Part shown: positions 16,734 to 25,181 of the stretch, piece by piece | Layout: each line of letters begins with the position of its first letter | Numbering within the stretch: the stretch's first letter is position 1 | NCBI GenBank assembly: GCA_964407855.1 | Contig: CAYOXI010000002.1 | Span: 1-64,000, forward strand | Direction: 5' to 3' | Source of the DNA: SHZI01 sp964407855 | Lineage (GTDB): Bacteria; Pseudomonadota; Gammaproteobacteria; Steroidobacterales; GCA-2729495 | DNA: 64,000 bases | Program-made: the position numbers and the translations under genes | The notes under the pieces: model-generated | What the model was told of the DNA's origin: nothing | Database searches by the model: none | Seen by the model: only the letters and a program-made list of their open reading frames with translations

Positions 16734-17423
16734 ATGGTGCGCTTCCTGGCCGTCTTCGCGATCTTCCTGGTGGCGCACGCAGTGCCTGCGCTGCCCGCGG
16801 TGCGTCAGCCACTCCGGCAACGCCTGGGTTCCGGGGGCTACCTTGCCGCCTATTCGCTGCTGTCCCTGCTGCTCTTCACCTGGCTCCTGCGGGAACTGCC
16901 GCGCGCCCCCTTCATCCCCCTGTGGTTCGCCGGGCCGGTGGCCCATGGCTTCACACTGGTGCTGGTCCCCGTCGCACTGGCGCTGCTCGGCGCCAGCGCG
17001 CTGGCGCCCAATGCGCTGTCGGTGAATCTGGTGAGCCGGCCCTACGACCCCGGCCAGCCCGGACCGGTCGCCATCACGCGGCATCCGATCCTGTGGGGCC
17101 TCGCGCTGTGGGGATTCGCCCACCTGCCCGCCAACGGACACCTCGCCGCCCTCATCCTGTTCGGCGGCCTCGGCGCGTTCGCCATGGTGGGCATGCTGAT
17201 CCTCGACAGCCGGAAGCAGGTGGCCCTGGGGATGGAGCGCTGGCAGGCGCTGGCGGCGCCGACCTCCTTCCTGCCCTTCGGCGCTGTCCTCGCCGGTCGC
17301 GCGCGGTTCCCGGCGGACCTCCGCACACTGGCTGGCGCCCTGGCGGGACTGATTGCCGCTGCTGTGCTGCTGGCCGGCGGCCATCGCTGGTTCTTTGGCC
17401 GGGATCCGCTGGCGTATTTCTAG
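16734..17423 (+). CDS. NnrU family membrane protein
   Basis: 229 residues with about six membrane helices. The segment SLLLFTWLLRELPRAPFIPLW, the central VSRPYDPGQPGPVAITRHPILWGLALWGFAH and DSRKQVALGMERWQALAAPTSFLPF are the conserved parts of the NnrU family (related to isoprenylcysteine methyltransferase-like membrane proteins). NnrU was first noted near nitrite/nitric-oxide reductase genes, but its activity is undefined. It starts 47 bases after the dehydratase-like gene. No denitrification gene is seen nearby. Confidence 0.85.
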   Translation: MVRFLAVFAIFLVAHAVPALPAVRQPLRQRLGSGGYLAAYSLLSLLLFTWLLRELPRAPFIPLWFAGPVAHGFTLVLVPVALALLGASALAPNALSVNLVSRPYDPGQPGPVAITRHPILWGLALWGFAHLPANGHLAALILFGGLGAFAMVGMLILDSRKQVALGMERWQALAAPTSFLPFGAVLAGRARFPADLRTLAGALAGLIAAAVLLAGGHRWFFGRDPLAYF

Positions 17424-17510
17424 ACCGTGACCAGTACGAGGCCAGTCAGCGGAGTTTTCCGTCAAGGTCGTCGTTGGTGGCTGCCTCAGCCAGCCTCGCA
17501 CGGGCGTCGG

Positions 17511-17969
17511 TCATGCAGGTGCATTCCGCCCGATATGCCAGCCCGCATGGGCATCGCCCGCCGGCGTGTCCGGGCCGGCCTCACCGACCCAGTAGTCGAG
17601 TTCGCATTGCTCGAAGCGCAGCGAGACTTCCTCCAGCGGGAGCTGATCCCCGGACTCCGGGCTGCCGCCGGGCCGGAATCCGGAGACGCGGGCATTCCTG
17701 AAGGTATAGCGCAGTGTGGGGCCCCGCCGGGCCGCGGAGCCCTGCACGGTAAACAGCACCTCACCCAGCAGCTCCCCATTGCAGCACAGCAGCAGCAGCT
17801 GGGGCGATGCGTCGTCGGCCTGCTTGACGAAGGAGAAATCCTGCAGCAACGGGCCGGGTCCGGCGCCGTCTGCGCTGCCCGGGTTGCTGACGCTCCAGTG
17901 AAAGGACTGCACGGGGAACTGCAGTACCCGGCTGGTCGTGCGGAAGATGATGTTGCCTGTATACGCCAT
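17511..17969 (-). CDS. Hcp-like (type VI secretion tube family) protein, orphan
   Basis: 152 residues. ATG 17969 has GGAG six bases upstream. The order of elements follows the Hcp1 family: an early strand ending in QSFHWSVSN, then DFSFVKQADDASPQLLLLC plus NGELLGEVLFTVQG, a TLRYTFRNARVSGF strand and the closing LEEVSLRFEQCELDYWV. Hcp hexamers stack into the tube of type VI secretion systems and can act as effectors or carriers. No other T6SS gene is in the window, so this may be a stand-alone Hcp-fold protein. It lies 80 bases downstream of a 2OG-Fe(II) oxygenase in the same direction. Confidence 0.75.
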   Translation of the reverse strand: MAYTGNIIFRTTSRVLQFPVQSFHWSVSNPGSADGAGPGPLLQDFSFVKQADDASPQLLLLCCNGELLGEVLFTVQGSAARRGPTLRYTFRNARVSGFRPGGSPESGDQLPLEEVSLRFEQCELDYWVGEAGPDTPAGDAHAGWHIGRNAPA

Positions 17970-18049
17970 GTGGAACTCCGACTCAGACCAGGCGGCCCAT
18001 GGTACTGGATATGAAAGGGGGGCCGCGGCGGCCGTGCCGGTCAACCGGG

Positions 18050-18667
18050 CTAGAACCAGTTGTAGTTGAAGCTGATGCTGATCCGCTCGCCGGCCACCCG
18101 GTTCGGGGGCACTTCGTGCCGCAGCCAGCTTTCGAAGAGCACCAGGCTAGCCGGCTCTGCCGGGACCGTTACCCAGGTCTGATGGGTTCTGCCGGCCGTT
18201 GCCCGCCGCGGTGGCGCCGCCATGAAACGGTCCAGTCGGGGGTCCTCAAGCTTGAGGCCGGGGCAACCCCGGGGCGTGTGCACGTAGTAAGTGCCGCTCA
18301 GCGTCGCATGGGGGTGGAGGTGCGAGCCGTGGGTGCCGTACTGCTCCAGGATGTTGATCCAGCAGTCCGTCATCTGGAGTTCCCGGTCGGTAAGGTCGAG
18401 GGCCAGCGCCCGGGCGAAGGCCCGGACATGCCGCCGCAGTTTCAGTTCCAGGGTCCGGAAGGTGGATGACATCTGGTGCATCTGGCACAGGGAGCCATAG
18501 GAGGTGTAGCCCCGGGGGAAATTGCGCGCTGACCAGCGGCGCCCCGCCGCATCCTGTTCCCGTACCTGGCGGCACTCCCGGCGCAGTTCCCGGTTGAGGG
18601 ACTGCCACCCCGTGTGGCGGAGCCGCGCCGTGTAGAGCGAAGTCGGGAAGAGGAGTTGCACCGGCAT
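18050..18667 (-). CDS. putative 2OG-Fe(II) oxygenase
   Basis: 205 residues. The double-stranded beta-helix motifs resemble the TIGR02466-type putative 2OG-Fe(II) oxygenases: WINILEQYGTHGSHLHPHA with an iron His in the H116/H118 region, LSGTYYVHTP, LFESWLRHEV with the distal His184, and ERISISFNYNW with the 2-oxoglutarate-binding Arg195. The substrate is not predictable; related enzymes hydroxylate small molecules or protein side chains. It probably forms a transcription unit with the downstream Hcp-like gene and is divergent from bioF. Confidence 0.8.
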   Translation of the reverse strand: MPVQLLFPTSLYTARLRHTGWQSLNRELRRECRQVREQDAAGRRWSARNFPRGYTSYGSLCQMHQMSSTFRTLELKLRRHVRAFARALALDLTDRELQMTDCWINILEQYGTHGSHLHPHATLSGTYYVHTPRGCPGLKLEDPRLDRFMAAPPRRATAGRTHQTWVTVPAEPASLVLFESWLRHEVPPNRVAGERISISFNYNWF

Positions 18668-18790
18668 CGGGACAGCCTAACCGCCTACCTGGCGGCGGGA
18701 AAGTGGGTTCATGCCCGCGCGCCGGAGCGTCCGGGCGAATCAGGCTAAACTTCGTTGCGCAAGCCTGCAGTGTAGCCACGGCGACCCCAC

Positions 18791-19957
18791 TTGGCAGCTT
18801 TCGACGACCTCCCGACCACCCTGGACGCACTCGCCAGGCGGCAGCTTTACCGCCGACGCCGGGTGGTGGAGAGCCCGGCTGGCCGGAAAATCCGCATCGA
18901 TGACCGCAGCTTTCTGAACTTTGCCAGCAACGACTACCTCGGACTGGCCGCCGACGAGCGGGTCAGGGCTGCCTGTCGGCAGGGACTGGAGCGCTGGGGC
19001 GTTGGCAGCGGTGCCTCCCACCTGGTCAGCGGCCATACCGCGGCCCACGAGGAACTGGAGGAGGCCCTCGCCGATTTCACCGGCCGGCCACGGACCCTGC
19101 TCTTCGGCAGCGGCTATGCCGCCAACCTGGGCACGATCAAGGCGCTGCTCGGTGCCCGGGACCAGGTCTGGCAGGACCGGCTGAACCATGCCTCCCTGCT
19201 GGACGGTGGCTGGCTCTCGCGGGCCGCGTTTCACTGGTATGCCCACGGGGACACCGCCGACCTGGAGGCGCGACTCGCGGCGGGCGGCGACACCCCTGGC
19301 CGCCGGCTGATCGTCAGCGATGGCACCTTCAGCATGGATGGTGACCTCTGTCCGCTGCCGGAACTGGTGGCAACGGCCCGCCAACATGCTGCCTGGCTGA
19401 TGATCGACGACGCTCACGGCTGTGGTGTGCATGGTCCGGGCGGCTGCGGCGTTGTCGACCCGGCGGTGCACGGCGTGGCGGAGGTGCCGGTGCTGGTGGG
19501 GACGCTCGGCAAGGCCTTCGGCACCGCGGGTGCCTTCGTCGCCGGCAGCGATGACCTGATCGAGACCCTGGTGCAGCGGGCGCGGACCTACATCTACAGC
19601 ACGGCCATGCCGCCGGCGCTGGCGGTCGCGACGCTGACCAGCCTGCACCTCGCCCGCACGGAGGACTGGCGGCGGGCAAAGCTGCAGGTGCTGATCGCGC
19701 GTTTCCGGGCCGGTGCCCTGCAGCTGGGCCTGCGCCTGCTGCCGTCGACCACACCGATCCAGCCGGTGATCCTCGGGGAGTCGGCGGCGGCGCTGGCACT
19801 GAGCAAGGCAATTGAGAGCCGCGGGATACTGGTGCCCGCGATCCGCCCGCCCACCGTGCCGGCCGGAACGGCCCGGCTGCGGGTGACGCTGTCGGCAGCC
19901 CACGAGGAGGCCGATGTGGACCAGCTGCTGGCCGCCTTTGCGGACGCGGCGTCGTGA
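18791..19957 (+). CDS. bioF: 8-amino-7-oxononanoate synthase
   Basis: Condenses pimeloyl-ACP or pimeloyl-CoA with L-alanine in biotin synthesis, using PLP. The 388-residue alpha-oxoamine synthase has SNDYLGL (46-52), GSGASHLVSGH (72-82), the PLP-ring contact DDAHG (206-210) and the Schiff-base Lys241 in GTLGKAFGTAGAF. The start is TTG at 18791: an in-frame stop lies 16 bases upstream and no ATG or GTG fits the family N terminus. No clear ribosome-binding site precedes it. It is first in a bioF-bioD-bioA operon. Confidence 0.95.
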   Translation: MAAFDDLPTTLDALARRQLYRRRRVVESPAGRKIRIDDRSFLNFASNDYLGLAADERVRAACRQGLERWGVGSGASHLVSGHTAAHEELEEALADFTGRPRTLLFGSGYAANLGTIKALLGARDQVWQDRLNHASLLDGGWLSRAAFHWYAHGDTADLEARLAAGGDTPGRRLIVSDGTFSMDGDLCPLPELVATARQHAAWLMIDDAHGCGVHGPGGCGVVDPAVHGVAEVPVLVGTLGKAFGTAGAFVAGSDDLIETLVQRARTYIYSTAMPPALAVATLTSLHLARTEDWRRAKLQVLIARFRAGALQLGLRLLPSTTPIQPVILGESAAALALSKAIESRGILVPAIRPPTVPAGTARLRVTLSAAHEEADVDQLLAAFADAAS

Positions 19958-20646
19958 TGCCCCGCCGCTTCTTTGTCACCGGCACGGACACCGGGGTGGG
20001 CAAGACCCTGGTCGCTGGCGCGCTGCTGCTGAATGCCCGTGCGCATGGTCTGCGCGCACTGGGCCTGAAACCGGTGGCCGCCGGCTGCCACCTGGCCTTC
20101 GACCGGCTGGTCAACGACGACGCACTGTTGCTGGCCGAACTGTCAGACGGCGCGCCGGACTACGGACTCGTCAACCCGGTGGCGCTGGCGCCGGCCATCG
20201 CCCCGCACCTGGCCGCCGCGGACTTGGGCCTGCAACTGCGCGCGGCCGATCTCATCCGGCACGTGCAGGCAGCCGAAGGTCGCGGCCACGAGGCCATCGT
20301 GGTCGAGGGTGCCGGTGGCTGGCTGGTGCCGCTCAATGCCACCGAGACCATGGCCGATCTCGCGACCGGGCTGGGTTATCCGGTGGTGCTGGTGGTCGGG
20401 ATGCGGCTCGGTTGTCTGAATCATGCGCTGCTGAGCTGTGCTGCGATCCGCGCCGCCGGCCTGCCGCTGGCCGGCTGGGTGGCGAATGTCCTGACGCCGG
20501 GCATGGAGGCGCTCGAAGAGAACATCGGCTGCCTGGAAGAGCGCCTGCCGGCCCTGCGACTCGGCACGATTCCGTTTCTGGCCGGCGGCGGCACCCCGGC
20601 GGCTGCCAATACCTGGCTGGATGGCACGAGTCTCTTTGGTGGCTGA
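19957..20646 (+). CDS. bioD: dethiobiotin synthetase
   Basis: Closes the ureido ring of 7,8-diaminopelargonate with CO2 and ATP to give dethiobiotin. 229 residues; the P-loop GTDTGVGKT is at 9-17, GLKPVAAGC follows, and VVEGAGGWLVPL contributes the Mg/ATP site. ATG 19957 overlaps the bioF stop by one base (TGATG); a GTG codon directly before it is also possible. Translational coupling in the bio operon is therefore likely. Confidence 0.95.
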   Translation: MPRRFFVTGTDTGVGKTLVAGALLLNARAHGLRALGLKPVAAGCHLAFDRLVNDDALLLAELSDGAPDYGLVNPVALAPAIAPHLAAADLGLQLRAADLIRHVQAAEGRGHEAIVVEGAGGWLVPLNATETMADLATGLGYPVVLVVGMRLGCLNHALLSCAAIRAAGLPLAGWVANVLTPGMEALEENIGCLEERLPALRLGTIPFLAGGGTPAAANTWLDGTSLFGG

Positions 20647-20647
20647 C

Positions 20648-21913
20648 ATGCTCGAGTTTGACCGCGACCACCTGTGGCACCCGTACACGTCGGCGACGGC
20701 GCCGCTGCCGGCCTGGCCCGTGGCCTCGGCGGCCGGTGTGCGGCTGCGGCTCACCGACGGCCGCGAACTCATCGATGGCATGTCGTCCTGGTGGTGCGTG
20801 ATCCATGGCTACAACCATCCCGAACTGAACGAGGCCATCCGCCAGCAGCTGGAGCGCACCGCCCACGTGATGTTCGGCGGACTCACCCACGACCCGGCCG
20901 TCGCCCTCGGTGAGCAGCTGGTGGCGCTCACGCCGGAGCCGCTCCAGCATGTCTTCTTTGCGGATTCGGGCTCCGTGGCGGTCGAGGTGGCCATCAAGAT
21001 GGCCCTGCAGTACTGGCAGGGGCGGGGCGAACCCCGGCGCAACCGCCTGCTTACCGTTCGCGGCGGCTATCACGGCGACACGTTCGGTGCCATGTCGGTC
21101 TGTGACCCGGTCAACGGCATGCACCGGCTGTTCGAGGGCGTGCTCACGCCCCAGCTGTTCGCGCCCCGCCCACGACCGCGTTTCGGGGAGGCGCTGGAAC
21201 CCGGCGACCTGGCGGGGTTCAGCGCACTGCTCGACAGCCAGCAGGACAGCATCGCGGCCGTGATCCTCGAGCCCATCGTGCAGGGCGCGGGCGGCATGTG
21301 GTTCTACTCGGCTGACTGGCTGCGTGAGGCGGCGGCGCTCTGCCGGCATCACGGCGTGCTGCTGATCCTGGACGAAATCGCGACCGGCTTCGGCCGCACC
21401 GGCCGCCTCTTCGCCTGCGAGCATGCCGGCGTCGCGCCCGACATCCTGTGCCTCGGCAAGGCGCTCACCGGTGGCTACCTGAGCCTGGCCGCGACGCTCG
21501 CCACCCGCGAGGTCGCGGCGGGCATCTCGGCCGATGGTGGCGTGCTGATGCACGGTCCCACCTTCATGGCCAATCCGCTGGCGACTGCGGTGGCGGCGCG
21601 GAGCGTGGCACTGCTGCTGGCCGGGCCCTGGCAGGCGCGCATCACCGCGATCGAGACCCAGCTGCGCCGGGAACTTGCGGTCTACCGTGACCACCCGGCT
21701 GTCGCCGATGTGCGCGTCCTCGGCGCGATTGGCGTGGTCGAGACCCGGGAGCCGGTGGATGTGGCCGCAGTCCAGAGGCGTTTCGTCGACGCGGGCGTCT
21801 GGATCCGGCCCTTCGGGCGGCTGCTCTACCTGATGCCGCCCTATGTGATCGGGGCCGACGACCTGTCGCAGCTCACGGCGGCGATCGGTCTCGCGCTGCC
21901 TGATGCGGGCTAG
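20648..21913 (+). CDS. bioA: adenosylmethionine-8-amino-7-oxononanoate aminotransferase
   Basis: Transfers an amino group from SAM to 8-amino-7-oxononanoate to make 7,8-diaminopelargonate. 421 residues, a class III PLP transaminase. SSWWCVIHGYNHPEL near residue 46-60, FADSGSVAVEVAIKMA, LDEIATGFGRTG with Asp242, and the Schiff-base Lys271 in LCLGKALTGGYL identify BioA specifically. ATG 20648 is one base after the bioD stop. Its last four bases overlap the end of the convergent ABC permease gene. bioB and the pimelate-forming genes are not in this window. Confidence 0.96.
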   Translation: MLEFDRDHLWHPYTSATAPLPAWPVASAAGVRLRLTDGRELIDGMSSWWCVIHGYNHPELNEAIRQQLERTAHVMFGGLTHDPAVALGEQLVALTPEPLQHVFFADSGSVAVEVAIKMALQYWQGRGEPRRNRLLTVRGGYHGDTFGAMSVCDPVNGMHRLFEGVLTPQLFAPRPRPRFGEALEPGDLAGFSALLDSQQDSIAAVILEPIVQGAGGMWFYSADWLREAAALCRHHGVLLILDEIATGFGRTGRLFACEHAGVAPDILCLGKALTGGYLSLAATLATREVAAGISADGGVLMHGPTFMANPLATAVAARSVALLLAGPWQARITAIETQLRRELAVYRDHPAVADVRVLGAIGVVETREPVDVAAVQRRFVDAGVWIRPFGRLLYLMPPYVIGADDLSQLTAAIGLALPDAG

Positions 21914-23118
21914 TCGTAGCGCAGGGCAACGATGGGGTCGAGCTTCGCCGCCTTGCGCGCCGGCCAGATGCCGAAGAACAGCCCCACCAGCGCACTGAAG
22001 CCGAAGGCCAGGGCAACCGCGGTCGGCGAGATCGCCATGCTCCAGCCGGCGAAGCGGGCAATGAGCGCCGTGACGCCGGCGCCGAGCGCAATGCCGATCG
22101 CGCCGCCGAGCAGGCACAGCACCATCGCCTCGACCACGAACTGCACCATGATGTTGGTACCACTCGCGCCGAGCGCCTTGCGGATCCCGATCTCGCGCGT
22201 CCGTTCGGTGACGGTGACCAGCATGATGTTCATGATGCCGATGCCGCCCACGACCAGGCTGATGCTGGCGATTCCCGCCAGCAGGATTGCGAAGATGTTG
22301 GCGGCCGCCTCACGCACATTCAGGAACTGGCGGGGATCGGAGATGCTGAAGTCGTTGTTCCGGCCAGGCAGGATCTGGTGTTCGCGGCGCAAGACCCGCT
22401 CGATATCGACGATGGCCCGCTCCATGCTGCTGCCCGGCGCTGTCTGGGCGCTGATCGAGTCCAGCCGGTCGGTGCCGAAGATGCGGAAACGTGCGGTGTT
22501 GAACGGGATCCAGACCTGGTCATCCACGTTGCGAAAGCCCGTGGAGCCCTTCTCCGCGAACACGCCGGCGACCGCGAACGGAATGCCGTTGATATAGATG
22601 GTCTGGTCCCGGATCGCGGCTTCGCTGCTGCCAAGCTTGCCGGCCACTGCGGCGCCCAGCACGGCCACCGGCCGGCGGTTGGCGTCCTCGGCCCGGGTGA
22701 ACATCCGTCCGGACGTAAGCTGGTAGCCCTGCACGTCGGCAAAGTTCGGCGTTGCACCGATGATCCGCAGGTTCTCGTTCTTCGCTCCCAGCTTGACCTG
22801 CAGCTGGCCCACCAGCTCCGGGACGACTGCCACGACCGATGGAGCATCCCGGGCGATGGCCTCGGCGTCCCGCATTGTCAGGGCGTTGCCGGTCTGGGCG
22901 ACGCCCATGCGCATGAAGCTGCCCGACCGGATGTTCAGCAGGCTCGCACCCAGGTCATCGATCTGCTGGTCCACGGCTGCCTTGGCGCCGGAGCCGATGG
23001 CGATCATCGTGATCACCGAGGCCACGCCAATGATGATGCCGAGCATGGTGAGAAAGGCCCGGAACAGGTTGGCCCGCACCGACTGGAGGGCGACCATCAC
23101 CATCTCGAGGACCAGCAT
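21910..23118 (-). CDS. MacB-type ABC transporter permease
   Basis: 402 residues. One N-terminal membrane helix (FRAFLTMLGIIIGVASVITMIAI), a ~220-residue periplasmic domain and three C-terminal helices containing GGIGIMNIMLVTVTERTREIGIRKALGA and FGIWPARKAAKLDPIVALRYD, the hallmark of the FtsX/MacB permeases. Unlike E. coli MacB the ATPase is a separate gene. It is the third gene of an ATPase-adaptor-permease operon. The set likely forms a tripartite mechanotransmission exporter with a TolC-type outer-membrane channel; the substrate (antibiotic, peptide, lipopeptide) is unknown. Confidence 0.92.
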   Translation of the reverse strand: MLVLEMVMVALQSVRANLFRAFLTMLGIIIGVASVITMIAIGSGAKAAVDQQIDDLGASLLNIRSGSFMRMGVAQTGNALTMRDAEAIARDAPSVVAVVPELVGQLQVKLGAKNENLRIIGATPNFADVQGYQLTSGRMFTRAEDANRRPVAVLGAAVAGKLGSSEAAIRDQTIYINGIPFAVAGVFAEKGSTGFRNVDDQVWIPFNTARFRIFGTDRLDSISAQTAPGSSMERAIVDIERVLRREHQILPGRNNDFSISDPRQFLNVREAAANIFAILLAGIASISLVVGGIGIMNIMLVTVTERTREIGIRKALGASGTNIMVQFVVEAMVLCLLGGAIGIALGAGVTALIARFAGWSMAISPTAVALAFGFSALVGLFFGIWPARKAAKLDPIVALRYD

Positions 23119-23121
23119 GGC

Positions 23122-24420
23122 TCAGTTCCCCTGCGACCGGCTGCCGCTGCCGCCCATGCCAGGCATGCCGGTGAACTGGCGCATCTGCTGCTGGAAGCGC
23201 TGCTGGTTCTCGACAAGCCCGGAGCTGGGCAGCAGGAAGACCTCGTCGCCGTCGTTCAGGCCACCAAGCACCTCGCTGTAGTCCAGGTCGGTGACGCCGG
23301 TGGCCACTTCCACTGCCACGGGCTTCCCCGCCCGCAGTGCGAACACCCAGTAGCGGTTGCCGAATTCATAAGTGGCGTCGGCCGACCCGGAACCCGCGCC
23401 GCGGCTCGCGGTTGCGGGCAGGGCGTTGGCCTGCAACTGGGCCCGGGCAGTCGCCTCGTCGAGTCCCACCAGCGCCGCCGACGTCGCCAGGTCCCGGTTG
23501 GTGCGCAGGGCTCCGGTGGGTACGGCCAGCACGTTGTTGCGCTCGGTCACCAGCACGGCAACCTCGGCATTCATGCCGGGCTTCAGCAGGCCCGCCTCGT
23601 TGTCCAGCATCACCCGCACGGCAAAGGTGGTGACGGTCTGCTCGGCCAGGGCCTGGGGTTCGATCTTCTGCACCTTGCCGCGGAAGGGCTGGTTCGGAAA
23701 GGCGGTCACCGTGACCGTGGCCTCCTGCCCGGGGGTAATCTTGCCGATATCAGTTTCATCCACCAGCGTGCGGACCTGGACGGTGGTCAGGTCGGCCATC
23801 TTGAGCAGCAGCGTGCCGCCGCCGACATCCATGGTTGGCGAGGAGATCACCTGGCCTTCCTCGACCAGCTTCTCGATGATCGTGCCGGTGGTGGGTGCCC
23901 GCAGGTCGGTATCGTCAAGCTGAATCCGGGCAGTTTCGACCGCCACCTGGGAGCGCACGACCTCGGCCTTCGAGTTGGCGAGCTCCAGCTGGGCCTGCTC
24001 GAAGTCCACCTCGTTGAGGATCCGCTCTTCCAGCAGGGCCGCCGCGCGGCGCGCCTGGGCCTCGGCGATCGAGCGCCGGGCCCGGGCCGCCTCAAGCTGG
24101 GCCACGGCCTGCGCCAGCGCGTTCTGGGGCGTGCGCTTGTCGATCTGCACCAGCAGCGTGCCGGCTGTCACAACCTGGCCCGTTTCCCCCTGGATCTTCA
24201 GGATCTGTCCGGAGGCCTTGGATTTGAGTTCGACGGTGATGGCGGGCTCGATCTGTCCGGTGGCCTCGACGGCCACGCGGATATCCCGCTTGCCCACCGG
24301 GGCTGTCTGGTAGATGGCCGGCCCCTTGGAGCCGCCTTGGTCGCAGCCGGCGAGCCCGGCCGTCAGCACGAGGGCGAGCACGGCTGCCGGCGCGGGTAGC
24401 GCCAGGGTCTTGATCTTCAT
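23122..24420 (-). CDS. MacA-like periplasmic adaptor (HlyD family) lipoprotein
   Basis: 432 residues. A lipoprotein signal with lipobox LAGC (Cys26) suggests anchoring to the inner membrane. The adaptor layout follows: a first beta strand pair (VEATGQIEPAITVELKSKAS), an alpha-helical hairpin (about residues 100-165, IAEAQARRAAALLEERIL), a lipoyl half-motif and a beta-barrel domain (VTVTAFPNQPFRGKVQKIEP). The C-terminal part includes a Gly/Ser-rich insertion and an unusual Gln/Met/Gly-rich tail. It overlaps the upstream ATPase gene by four bases (ATGA) and is three bases from the permease gene. Confidence 0.92.
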   Translation of the reverse strand: MKIKTLALPAPAAVLALVLTAGLAGCDQGGSKGPAIYQTAPVGKRDIRVAVEATGQIEPAITVELKSKASGQILKIQGETGQVVTAGTLLVQIDKRTPQNALAQAVAQLEAARARRSIAEAQARRAAALLEERILNEVDFEQAQLELANSKAEVVRSQVAVETARIQLDDTDLRAPTTGTIIEKLVEEGQVISSPTMDVGGGTLLLKMADLTTVQVRTLVDETDIGKITPGQEATVTVTAFPNQPFRGKVQKIEPQALAEQTVTTFAVRVMLDNEAGLLKPGMNAEVAVLVTERNNVLAVPTGALRTNRDLATSAALVGLDEATARAQLQANALPATASRGAGSGSADATYEFGNRYWVFALRAGKPVAVEVATGVTDLDYSEVLGGLNDGDEVFLLPSSGLVENQQRFQQQMRQFTGMPGMGGSGSRSQGN

Positions 24421-25103
24421 TCACTACCTTTCCGGGGATGGCGTGTATCCGATTCGATGCGTCCGTCCAGCAGCCGGACGGTACGCTCCGCGTTGGCCGC
24501 CACGTCTGCATCGTGGGTCACCAGCACGATGGTATTGCCCGCCGCGTGCAGGTGGGCAAACAGGGCAAGGATTTCGACGGCGGTGGCGGAGTCAAGGTTC
24601 CCGGTGGGTTCGTCGGCGAGCAGCAGGCTGGGCCGGGTGACCAGGGCGCGGGCCACCGCCACACGCTGGCGCTGGCCGCCGGACAGTTCCGATGGCCGGT
24701 GATGCAGGCGGTGCTGCAGGCCGACTTCCTCCAGCGCGAGGCGGGCGCGTTCGAGGCGCGCGCGCCGGGGGATGCCCGCATAGATCAGCGGCAGTTCCAC
24801 GTTGTGCAGGGCATCGGCCCGGGACAGCAGGTTGAAGGTCTGGAAGATGAAGCCGATCTCCCGGTTGCGCAGGCCTGCGAGCCGGGAGTCGTTGAGTTCG
24901 GACACCCGGTTGCCGTTCAGCCAGTACTCACCGGCATCGGGGCGGTCGAGGCAGCCAATGATGTTCATCAGGGTGGACTTGCCCGACCCGGACGGGCCCA
25001 TGATCGCCACGTACTCGCCCCGGCGGATGGTCAGGTCCAGCGCCTGCAGGGCGCGGACCACGGTATCCCCCATGGGGAAGCTCCGCTCCAGCTTTTGGGT
25101 CAC
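24417..25103 (-). CDS. MacB/LolD-type ABC transporter ATPase
   Basis: 228 residues from a GTG at 25103, chosen because it leaves the usual ~30 residues before the Walker A site; ATG 25073 is the alternative. Walker A GPSGSGKS at 36-43, Q-loop FIFQTFNL near 86-92, signature LSGGQ at 140-144, Walker B LLADEP at 161-166 and the switch His in VLVTHDAD. YVAIMGPSGSGKSTLMNIIG is typical of the MacB/LolD/FtsE clade. It energises the adjacent adaptor and permease and is divergent from the aldehyde dehydrogenase gene. Confidence 0.93.
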   Translation of the reverse strand: MTQKLERSFPMGDTVVRALQALDLTIRRGEYVAIMGPSGSGKSTLMNIIGCLDRPDAGEYWLNGNRVSELNDSRLAGLRNREIGFIFQTFNLLSRADALHNVELPLIYAGIPRRARLERARLALEEVGLQHRLHHRPSELSGGQRQRVAVARALVTRPSLLLADEPTGNLDSATAVEILALFAHLHAAGNTIVLVTHDADVAANAERTVRLLDGRIESDTRHPRKGSE

Positions 25104-25181
25104 AATGACCTGATCGGGGCCCGGGCTGTGCTCCGGGCTGAGTAGGGCTGCGTTCAAGTCATCTGACCAGGGTAAAGACCG

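Noticed and set aside
17511..17969. Part of a type VI secretion cluster
   Set aside because: Only an Hcp-like gene is present; no sheath, baseplate, membrane-complex or VgrG genes nearby.
22378..24399. 673-codon open frame on the plus strand
   Set aside because: Antisense to the MacA/MacB-like genes; its composition (His, Asp, Gly rich) is that of a reverse-complement shadow.
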